This document shows positions 7,262 to 11,985 of a stretch of 11,985 nt of DNA, one piece after another. The notes below the pieces were generated by a model. The model worked only from the letters and a program-made list of their open reading frames with translations, was not told where the DNA came from and made no database searches. The stretch comes from DASYAE01 sp036501535 (lineage in GTDB: Bacteria > Actinomycetota > Actinomycetes > Streptomycetales > Catenulisporaceae), in the NCBI GenBank assembly GCA_036501535.1, contig DASYAE010000084.1, positions 1 through 11,985 on the forward strand. Reading direction: 5' to 3'. The number at the start of each line of letters is the position of its first letter. Position 1 is the stretch's first letter. A program made the translations under genes and the position numbers.

Positions 7262-7279
7262 CCCGCCGGTCCCGGCGGG
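7262..7279. other. Small intercistronic hairpin
   Basis: CCCGCCG (7262-7268) pairs with CGGCGGG (7273-7279) around a 4-nt loop, between the ABC permease stop (7302) and the flavin-reductase-like start (7238). It could trim or attenuate readthrough to the last gene of the unit. No U-tract follows on the minus strand, so termination is doubtful. Confidence 0.4.
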
Positions 7280-7301
7280 TTTCGGACCCGGAGCTGATCG
7301 G

Positions 7302-8183
7302 CTACTCCCAGGAGAACTGCCGAACCGACAGGCAGCCGAACACCGCCGCGTAGCCGGCCAGCACCAGCAGCTCGCGCGCGCTCGGGAACGACCCGGTGAC
7401 GGTGCTCTGGATCGAGTTCACCAGCGCGCCGAGCGGGCTGTACTCGCTGATGTCGCGCAGCACGCTCGGCATCATCTGCTGCGGCAGCCACATCCCGGCC
7501 AGGAACTGCATCGGGTAGAACACGCCGGCGCCGATGATCTGCGCGCCCCGCCCGGACCGCGCGACCGCGGCGATCCACAGGCCCATCGAGGACAGCCCGG
7601 CCATGCCCAGCAGGACCGTCACCGCGAATCCGGCCGACTGCCGCGGCATGGCCAGGCCGAAGAGGCCCGCTCCGATCCCGAGCATCAGCCCGATGGCGGT
7701 CAGCGCCATCGCCGCGACGACGATGAGCTGCGCGCCGAGCAGGCTCGCCGGAGATATCGGGGTCGTCGCCAGCCGGCGCAGGATGCGCTGCTCCCGGTAG
7801 TTCGCCAGCGGGATGGGCAGCACGATCACCCCGAACAGGCTCAGCGACATGACGATCAGCAGCGGCAGGTAGACCTGCAGCACGGTCAGGCCGCCGTACT
7901 GGGCGATCGGCTGCCGGAACGAGGAGATGTTGCCGAAGATCACCAGCAGCAGCACCGGCAGGCCGATGCCGAAGATCGGTCCGGCCGGCTCGCGCCAGGC
8001 GAGCCTCGCCTCCATCCGCACCAGCTCGCGCAGCGCCCGCCGCGCGACCGCCCTCTCGTCGAGCTCTGCGTCGGTCTCAGAGTTGGTCTCTGCGTTAACC
8101 TCGGCGCCGGTCTCGTTGCCGGTCTCGCCGTCGATCGGCTCTGTCGTCCCGCTGACCTCAATCAGCTCGTCGGTCGTGGTCAT
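7302..8183 (-). CDS. ABC-2 type transporter permease with N-terminal acidic repeat
   Basis: This is the membrane subunit of an ABC exporter, encoded 4 bp after its ATPase. The 293-aa protein has about six hydrophobic segments (roughly residues 68-84, 99-124, 147-176, 184-208, 214-233 and 270-286). The loop ANYREQRILRRLATTPIS (127-144) is the family's typical cytoplasmic element after the second helix. Before the first helix there is an unusual soluble N-terminus of about 45 residues. It contains four-residue repeats GNET, GAEV, NAET, NSET, DAEL (22-41) and is strongly acidic. Normal ABC-2 permeases enter the first membrane helix after a short basic stretch, so this extension is extra. A later start is possible in principle, but no internal ATG or GTG with a good ribosome site precedes ELVRMEARL. 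The substrate is unknown; drug or lipid export is likely by family. Confidence 0.87.
   Translation of the reverse strand: MTTTDELIEVSGTTEPIDGETGNETGAEVNAETNSETDAELDERAVARRALRELVRMEARLAWREPAGPIFGIGLPVLLLVIFGNISSFRQPIAQYGGLTVLQVYLPLLIVMSLSLFGVIVLPIPLANYREQRILRRLATTPISPASLLGAQLIVVAAMALTAIGLMLGIGAGLFGLAMPRQSAGFAVTVLLGMAGLSSMGLWIAAVARSGRGAQIIGAGVFYPMQFLAGMWLPQQMMPSVLRDISEYSPLGALVNSIQSTVTGSFPSARELLVLAGYAAVFGCLSVRQFSWE
8061..8120 (-). repeat. 12-bp tandem repeats encoding an N-terminal acidic tetrapeptide array
   Basis: Five degenerate 12-bp units on the minus strand encode GNET, GAEV, NAET, NSET and DAEL near the start of the ABC permease. The spacing is regular and Glu is fixed at the third position, with Thr usually at the fourth. 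The synonymous and non-synonymous drift suggests an older array than the 6-bp ones. Confidence 0.8.
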
Positions 8184-8187
8184 CTCG

Positions 8188-9135
8188 TCACTTCTCCACA
8201 GTCACGTGCTCGGGCTCGTGGTGAACCGGGTGCTCGGTCAGCGCCAGGAAGGTGTCCTCCAGGTTCGGCGCCTCGATCGTCATGTCGTGCGCGGTGATCC
8301 CGATCCGGTCCAGGGTCAGCACCACGGCGTTGGCCAGGTCCGCGGTGCCGTGCACGGTGATCCGCTCGCCGTGCCGCTCCAGCAGGTCGACCTCGGGCAG
8401 CGCGGCCAGCACCGCGTCGTCGACGTGCGCCGAGGGCCGGAAGCGCACCACCTTGCCGCCGACCGCCTGCCGGGCCACCTCGGCCGGGCTGCCCTCGGCG
8501 GCCACCCGGCCGTGGTCGATCAGGACGATGCGGTCGCACAGCCGCTCGGCCTCGTCCATGAAGTGGGTGACCAGCACGACGGTCACGCCGCGCTCGCGGA
8601 TCCGCTCGATCAGGGCCCAGGTCTCCCGGCGGGCCGCCGGGTCCAGGCCCGTGGTCAGCTCGTCGAGCACGGCCACCCGCGGGTTGCCGATCAGCGCGAG
8701 GGCGATGGAAAGGCGCTGCTTCTGGCCGCCGGAGAGCTTCTTGAAGTAGGTGTCGCGCTTGTCCTCGATGCCGAGGGTGCGCAGCAGCTCGTCGCCGTCC
8801 GCCGGGTGGGGGTAGAAGGACGCGTACAGGTGGACCGCCTCGGCGACGGTCATCCTGGCCGGCACCGCGGCCTCCTGCAGCTGCGAGCCGACGCGCCGGT
8901 GCACCTCGCGCGCCTGCGCCTTCCCGGCGTGCGGGTCGATGCCCAGCGTGCGGGCCGAGCCGCCGTCCGGCCGGCGCAGCCCGGTCAGGCACTCGACGGT
9001 GGTGGTCTTGCCGGCCCCGTTCGGGCCGAGGATGCCGAAGATCTCGCCGTCCCGGACGGTGAACGAGACGTCCTCGACCGCGGTCGTGCCGCGGTAGGTC
9101 TTGCGGAGGTGTTCGACCTCGATGATCGCTGTCAT
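8188..9135 (-). CDS. ABC transporter ATP-binding protein (DrrA-like)
   Basis: This is the cytoplasmic ATPase that energises the permease encoded immediately downstream. The 315-aa protein has the nucleotide-binding domain at about 1-225: Walker A GPNGAGKTT (37-45, K43), Q-loop Q84, signature LSGGQ (133-137), Walker B VAVLDE (153-158) and switch H190 in LVTHFMDEAE. Residues of about 226-315 form the extra C-terminal domain found in DrrA-type exporters. Walker B is followed by LTTGLDP, with Leu where Pro is usual (DEPTTGLDP); the catalytic D157/E158 are intact. The frame is open to 9189, but the ATG at 9135 has GGAG 6 nt upstream and gives the standard beginning, IEVEHLRKTYRG. The longer start would place coding sequence over the predicted operator. 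It is the first gene of the leftward operon. Confidence 0.93.
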   Translation of the reverse strand: MTAIIEVEHLRKTYRGTTAVEDVSFTVRDGEIFGILGPNGAGKTTTVECLTGLRRPDGGSARTLGIDPHAGKAQAREVHRRVGSQLQEAAVPARMTVAEAVHLYASFYPHPADGDELLRTLGIEDKRDTYFKKLSGGQKQRLSIALALIGNPRVAVLDELTTGLDPAARRETWALIERIRERGVTVVLVTHFMDEAERLCDRIVLIDHGRVAAEGSPAEVARQAVGGKVVRFRPSAHVDDAVLAALPEVDLLERHGERITVHGTADLANAVVLTLDRIGITAHDMTIEAPNLEDTFLALTEHPVHHEPEHVTVEK

Positions 9136-9183
9136 CTGTGGCTCCGTGGGATGGGTCCCGGCGCCGGCGCCCCTCGCGTCGAC

Positions 9184-9212
9184 TATCACTAATCTATCAT
9201 AGTGATATCACT
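9184..9212. promoter_or_regulatory. Probable operator: helically phased TATCA repeats and palindromes
   Basis: TATCA occurs at 9184, 9195 and 9206, exactly 11 bp apart (one helical turn). TATCACT at 9184-9190 and 9206-9212 are identical. The inverse TGATA at 9203-9207 makes TATCA-TAG-TGATA (9195-9207) and the perfect 12-bp palindrome AGTGATATCACT (9201-9212). The cluster covers the predicted -10, spacer and start point, so a bound protein would repress. The cognate regulator, perhaps of the GntR, TetR or MarR type, is not in the window. Confidence 0.65.
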
Positions 9213-9218
9213 TTTCAA
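9191..9218 (-). promoter_or_regulatory. Predicted sigma-70-type promoter for the ABC operon
   Basis: On the minus strand TTGAAA (9213-9218) and TAGATT (9191-9196) are separated by 16 bp, close to the TTGACA/TANNNT pattern. Transcription would begin near 9184 and leave a leader of about 50 nt before the ATPase ATG at 9135. The site lies in the one clearly AT-rich patch of this gap. Confidence 0.6.
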
Positions 9219-9237
9219 GCCTCGCGGAGCATGATTC

Positions 9238-9254
9238 TTCCGCCGGGCGCGGAA
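9238..9254. promoter_or_regulatory. Short inverted repeat upstream of the secreted lysozyme-like gene
   Basis: TTCCGC and GCGGAA flank a 5-bp centre, giving a 17-bp operator-sized inverted repeat in the 207-bp gap before the secreted protein gene. In such GC-rich DNA a 6-bp arm can arise by chance, so this is a weak call. Confidence 0.3.
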
Positions 9255-9310
9255 CCGTCCCGGCCTGCGCTGCTACGCAGCTGCTACAGCCTCCTGCCAC
9301 TGTCCGAGCT

Positions 9311-9334
9311 GCGCCGGCACTCGACCGCCGGCGC
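9311..9334 (+). other. Leader hairpin upstream of the secreted lysozyme-like gene
   Basis: GCGCCGGC (9311-9318) pairs perfectly with GCCGGCGC (9327-9334) around an 8-nt loop, about 60 bp before the ATG at 9397. It could be an mRNA-stabilising leader structure or part of a promoter region. No U-tract follows. Confidence 0.4.
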
Positions 9335-9396
9335 GATGGCGGAACCACCCACCCGCCGTCCGGCATACGGCACCAGGACATCGAGGTCTGCAAACC

Positions 9397-10407
9397 ATGC
9401 GGTTCATCCGATCAGCAAGAAGCGGGGAGTCCCGCACGGGGCGGCGCACACTGACCCTCGCCGTCGCGAGCGGCGCCGCGCTCGCCCTCGCCCTCGCCGG
9501 CACGGCTAGCGCGTCCGCGACGGCGACCCCGGCCGCGCCGGCCGGGGTCAAGATGGCCTCGCTCAACCCGGCCGGCGCTGGCGTCGCGGCCCCCGACCTC
9601 GCTTCCGGCAACATCGCGACCTGCGCGAAGGTGGCCGCGAAGGCCGGCTTCTCGTTCAACGTGACGGTCTCCACCGCGCTCGGCCAAGAGCCGCAGATCG
9701 TGGTGGCGCTGTCGGTCGCGATGGCCGAGTCGAGCTGCAACGGGAGCGCGACCAACGACAACACCAACGGCTCCGAGGACCGGGGCCTGTGGCAGATCAA
9801 CAACGCCGCCTGGCCGAACGTGTCGAACACCTGCGCCTTCCAGGTGCAGTGCAACGCGGACGCGGCGTGGAACATCTCTGACAAGGGCGGCGACTGGCAG
9901 CCGTGGTCGACCTTCGACAGCGGCGTCTGGGAGAACTACGTCAGCGACGCCAAGGCGGCGATCAACGACGGCTTCGACTTCCAGCTCAAGAGCGACTCGG
10001 GCGGCGACTGCCTGGACGCGGACTCCTCGAACGTCGGCAACGGCGGCAAGATCTTCCAGTGGGCCTGCAACAGCAGCGACAGCTACCAGCTGTGGACCGT
10101 CGAATCCACCGTCGGCAGCCTGTTCATCCTGAAGAACAACGGCTCCGGCACCTGCCTCGACGTGGACGGCTCCGACGTCGGCAAGGACGGCAAGATATTC
10201 CAGTGGGCCTGCAGCAAGACCGACAGCGCGCAGGAGTGGTGGTTCCGCGGCAGCGGCCAGCTGAACACGAACGGCAACGCGAATGCGGGCCTCGAGGACT
10301 CGTATGCGAAGGACTGCGTCGACGTGGACAGCGCCGACGTGGCCAACGGCGGCACGATCATGCAGTACACCTGCAGCGGCAGCGACGGCTTCCAGCTGTG
10401 GAACTGA
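9397..10407 (+). CDS. Secreted lysozyme-like protein with ricin-type lectin domain
   Basis: This is a predicted extracellular hydrolase of 336 aa that probably cuts peptidoglycan or a related glycan and holds on to carbohydrate through a lectin domain. The N-terminus is a long signal peptide: Arg-rich region (2-17), hydrophobic core (about 18-35), and an A-x-A cleavage region near 37-41. Residues of about 73-192 form a lysozyme/transglycosylase-like domain with probable catalytic E111 in VAMAESSCN, then DRGLWQINNAAWP and DWQPWSTF, with four cysteines positioned for disulfides. Residues 195-336 are a ricin-B trefoil with three repeats, each CxDxD followed by a QW/QY and QLW-like end (starting C205, C253, C307). 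GAGG lies 10 nt before the ATG. It is probably monocistronic, ending at the 10466-10497 terminator. Activity is predicted by family; the substrate is unknown. Confidence 0.88.
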   Translation: MRFIRSARSGESRTGRRTLTLAVASGAALALALAGTASASATATPAAPAGVKMASLNPAGAGVAAPDLASGNIATCAKVAAKAGFSFNVTVSTALGQEPQIVVALSVAMAESSCNGSATNDNTNGSEDRGLWQINNAAWPNVSNTCAFQVQCNADAAWNISDKGGDWQPWSTFDSGVWENYVSDAKAAINDGFDFQLKSDSGGDCLDADSSNVGNGGKIFQWACNSSDSYQLWTVESTVGSLFILKNNGSGTCLDVDGSDVGKDGKIFQWACSKTDSAQEWWFRGSGQLNTNGNANAGLEDSYAKDCVDVDSADVANGGTIMQYTCSGSDGFQLWN

Positions 10408-10465
10408 GCTGATCCGGCAGCGGCAGCGCTGACTGCCCGGCCCTGATTCGCTGAGGGCTGCGACC

Positions 10466-10497
10466 GCGCGGGGAGGAGCGAGGGCTCCTCCCCGCGC
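10466..10497. terminator. Intrinsic terminator, 14-bp GC stem
   Basis: GCGCGGGGAGGAGC (10466-10479) and GCTCCTCCCCGCGC (10484-10497) form a perfect 14-bp stem with a GAGG loop. TTCGTT follows on the plus strand. It lies between the convergent stops of the secreted protein (10407) and the response regulator (10505) and can serve both. Confidence 0.9.
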
Positions 10498-10504
10498 TTC
10501 GTTC

Positions 10505-11230
10505 TCAGTGGCCTGGGGATGCGGTGCCTTGGCCGGGCCGGACGATGCCGTGTTCGTACGCGTAGACGGCGATCTGGACGCGGTCGCGCAGGCCGAGCTT
10601 GGCCAGGATGCGGGCGATGTGGCTCTTGACGGTGGCCTCGCTCAGGAAGAGCCGGCCGGCGATCTCAGCGTTCGACATCCCCTGCGCCACCAGCCGCACG
10701 ACGCCGAGTTCGCGCTCGCTCAGCCGCCCGGCCCCGCCGTCGGCCAGTGCACCTGGGGCCGGCCCGCCGCAGAAGCCTTCGATCAGCCGCCGGGTGACGG
10801 CGGGGGCGAGCAGGACCTCGCCAGCCGACACCGCGCGCACCGCGCCGGCCAGTTGCTCGCGGCTGGCGTCCTTGAGCAGGAAGCCGCTCGCGCCGGCCTT
10901 GAGCGCGTGGTAGACGTACTCGTCCAGGTTGAAGGTCGTCAGCATCAGGATCCTGGCCCGGGCGCCGGACTGCACCAGCCGGGCGGTCGCCTCGATACCG
11001 TTCATCCGGGGCATGCGCACGTCCATCAGGATCACGTCCGGGTCCAGGATCCGGCTCTGGGCCAGCGTCTCGGCGCCGTCGCCGGCCTCCCCGGCGACGG
11101 CCAGGTCCGGCTCGGCCTCCAGCAGCATCCGCAGCCCCTCGCGGACCAGGTCCTGGTCGTCGGCGATCAGGACCCTGATCGCGGTGTTCGTCACAGCGTT
11201 CGTCGCGGCGTCCGTCCCGGCGTTCATCAC
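10505..11230 (-). CDS. NarL/LuxR-family two-component response regulator
   Basis: This 241-aa transcription factor is activated by phosphotransfer from the adjacent kinase. The receiver domain (about 18-135) has acidic pocket D24/D25, phosphoacceptor D70 in DVILMDVRMP, T98/T99 and K120. The LuxR-type helix-turn-helix is at about 168-228 (LSERELGVVRLVAQGMSNAEIA, with the recognition helix around SEATVKSHIARIL). The GTG at 11230 overlaps the kinase TGA by 4 bp, giving tight translational coupling. An ATG three bases later (11227) is an equally good start, 8 nt from the GAGGGG site. Residues 3-18 form a four-residue repeat (NAGT, DAAT, NAVT, NTAI) ahead of the receiver. The target genes are unknown; the nearby exporter operon or secreted hydrolase are possible by proximity only. 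Confidence 0.93.
   Translation of the reverse strand: MMNAGTDAATNAVTNTAIRVLIADDQDLVREGLRMLLEAEPDLAVAGEAGDGAETLAQSRILDPDVILMDVRMPRMNGIEATARLVQSGARARILMLTTFNLDEYVYHALKAGASGFLLKDASREQLAGAVRAVSAGEVLLAPAVTRRLIEGFCGGPAPGALADGGAGRLSERELGVVRLVAQGMSNAEIAGRLFLSEATVKSHIARILAKLGLRDRVQIAVYAYEHGIVRPGQGTASPGH
11177..11224 (-). repeat. 12-bp repeats encoding the N-terminal tetrapeptide array of the response regulator
   Basis: Four degenerate 12-bp units on the minus strand, starting right after the initiator Met codons, encode NAGT, DAAT, NAVT and NTAI. The first residue is Asn or Asp in all four units, and the fourth is Thr in three. The canonical receiver strand (IRVLIADD) begins at the end of the last unit. 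Confidence 0.7.
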
Positions 11231-11985
11231 AGCGGCCCCTCCCCGAGCGGCAGCCGGGCCCGCACCGCGAACCCGCCGCCGGGCCGCGGCCCCGCGCGCA
11301 GCTCGCCGCCGAAGATCGCGACCCGCTCGCGCATCCCGACCAGCCCGTGCCCGCCGGCCTGGATCCGGCCGCCGGGAGCCGTCGTCCCGTCGTCGGTGAC
11401 CTCGATCGTGACCGCCTCGTCCGCGCAGCCGATCGCCACCTCGGCGCGGGCCGGGCCGGCGTGCTTGAGGACGTTGGTCAGCGCCTCCTGGACAATGCGG
11501 TAGACCGACACGTCCACGGCCGCGGGCACCGCCGCGGGGTCACCGTCGATGACCAGGCTGACCGGCAGCCCGGCCGCGCGGACGGTGCCGGCCAGCGTGT
11601 CGAGCTCGCTGATGCCCGGCTGCGGGGCGAGCCCGGTCGCCTCGCCGTTGCCGTGCAGGACGCCCAGCATGCGGCGGGTTTCGGTCAGTGCCTGCCGTCC
11701 GCTGTTCTCGATCTTTTCCAGGGCCGGGCCGGCGGGTCTTCCCGGTCGCCGGGCGGCGGCTGCCTGCAGCACGATCACGCTGAGGTGATGGGCGACGATG
11801 TCGTGCAGTTCCCGGGCGATCCGTGCCCGCTCGGCCGCCGCGGCCTGCCCGGCCTGGCGCTGCAGCTCGGCGCTGCGCGCGGCCAGCGCGTCCAGTTCGC
11901 CGGTGCCGGGCTGCGGTGCGAGCCTGGCCTCCTCGTCCGGGTCGCGCAGGACGTTCAGCAGGCGGCTGGTCTCCTCTAGCGCCTG
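11227..11985 (-). CDS. NarL-type sensor histidine kinase, 5' end beyond the window
   Basis: The C-terminal 252 residues of a sensor kinase that phosphorylates the adjacent regulator are visible; the sensor region is cut off by the window edge. The frame is open from 11985 down to the TGA at 11227-11229, longer than the 183 codons counted from the GTG at 11778. The HisKA_3 phosphoacceptor box ERARIARELHDIVAHHL is complete, with the phosphorylated His encoded at 11803-11805. The HATPase domain follows: N-box IVQEALTNVLKHAG, D-box VTDDG, and G-box HGLVGMRERV with the GGELRAGPRPGGGF loop. Upstream of the H-box, the segment at 11878-11985 (QALEETSRLLNVLR to LAPQPGTGELDALAA) repeats the one that follows it (11587-11694), hinting at a duplicated dimerisation module. 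The stop overlaps the regulator start. Confidence 0.9.
   Translation of the reverse strand, partial: QALEETSRLLNVLRDPDEEARLAPQPGTGELDALAARSAELQRQAGQAAAAERARIARELHDIVAHHLSVIVLQAAAARRPGRPAGPALEKIENSGRQALTETRRMLGVLHGNGEATGLAPQPGISELDTLAGTVRAAGLPVSLVIDGDPAAVPAAVDVSVYRIVQEALTNVLKHAGPARAEVAIGCADEAVTIEVTDDGTTAPGGRIQAGGHGLVGMRERVAIFGGELRAGPRPGGGFAVRARLPLGEGPL
11587..11694 (-). repeat. Second copy of an internal kinase repeat (36 codons)
   Basis: This segment, starting QALTETRRMLGVL and containing LAPQPGISELDTLAG, matches the one at 11878-11985 at about 21 of 36 residues by eye. It occupies the normal place after the H-box in actinobacterial NarL-type kinases. The two copies are 291 bp (97 codons) apart and in the same frame. 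Confidence 0.75.
11878..11985 (-). repeat. First copy of the internal kinase repeat (36 codons visible)
   Basis: This segment, starting QALEETSRLLNVL and containing LAPQPGTGELDALAA, lies before the H-box, where a linker from the sensor domain would be expected. It resembles the post-H-box segment of the same protein and continues beyond the window edge. Confidence 0.75.

Noticed and set aside
6570..8297. Long plus-strand open frame opposite the flavin-reductase and permease genes
   Set aside because: It is Arg/Gln/His-rich with no domains; the opposite strand has clear family motifs.
9136..9189. Extended start of the ABC ATPase at 9189
   Set aside because: It adds an unconserved N-terminus and overlaps the predicted operator; the ATG at 9135 has a good ribosome site.
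7927..9192. Plus-strand open frame opposite the ABC ATPase
   Set aside because: The minus strand encodes intact Walker A, signature and Walker B motifs, so this frame is a shadow.
9269..9287. Two GCTGCTAC copies 11 bp apart upstream of the secreted protein gene
   Set aside because: The repeat is short and GC-rich with no promoter elements around it, so chance is likely.
11227..11778. Histidine kinase starting at the GTG at 11778
   Set aside because: That start lies inside the H-box helix, after the phosphorylated His; the frame continues unbroken to the window edge.
1..11985. CRISPR array, tRNA, rRNA or insertion sequence
   Set aside because: No regularly spaced identical repeats with unique spacers, no cloverleaf or rRNA-like stretches, and no transposase-like protein were seen on either strand.

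Overview
The window is very GC-rich, uses G/C-ending codons almost throughout, and packs its genes tightly on both strands. Actinobacterial hallmarks are present: DrrA/DrrB-type ABC exporters, a NarL-type two-component pair, and a secreted lysozyme-like/ricin-lectin protein. This points to a filamentous, antibiotic-producer-type actinomycete. I cannot fix the genus; Catenulispora/Actinospica-like or Streptomyces-like are both reasonable guesses. No rRNA, tRNA, IS element or CRISPR array was seen.

Layout from left to right. Bases 14-751 (+) hold an ABC-2 exporter permease whose ATPase is presumably just upstream of the window. A leader with a hexamer microsatellite (805-858) follows, then a GNAT acetyltransferase (895-1695, +). 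Convergent to it is a stand-alone NRPS-type condensation-domain protein (1714-3552, -). Divergent from that is a FabF-type ketosynthase with an intact Cys-His-His site (3746-5005, +). The ketosynthase runs tail-to-tail (2 bp apart) into a second GNAT (5008-5487, -), which is divergent from a UMP kinase gene lying outside its usual tsf-pyrH-frr setting (5615-6388, +). A strong hairpin at 6392-6424 separates that gene from a leftward operon: ABC ATPase (8188-9135), permease (7302-8183) and a flavin-reductase-like protein (6447-7238). The operon appears to be driven by a promoter/operator cluster at 9184-9218. Rightward again is a secreted lysozyme-like plus ricin-lectin protein (9397-10407) and a 14-bp-stem terminator (10466-10497). 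The window closes with a leftward two-component system: a histidine kinase cut by the window end (11227-11985) and its LuxR-type response regulator (10505-11230).

How the genes may work together. The ATPase, permease and flavin-reductase genes look like one transcription unit for export, perhaps with redox tailoring. The condensation protein and ketosynthase share a 193-bp divergent promoter region and may act in one acyl/peptidyl pathway, but no carrier protein, adenylation or acyltransferase gene is visible. The two-component pair may control the exporter or the secreted hydrolase; that is inference from proximity only.

The most unusual features are two. First, short in-frame tandem repeats sit right at the N-termini of four unrelated proteins (periods 6, 12, 12 and 15 bp), and a fifth hexamer array lies just upstream of, and in frame with, the first GNAT gene. 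Second, the histidine kinase carries a repeated segment suggesting a duplicated phosphoacceptor/dimerisation module.
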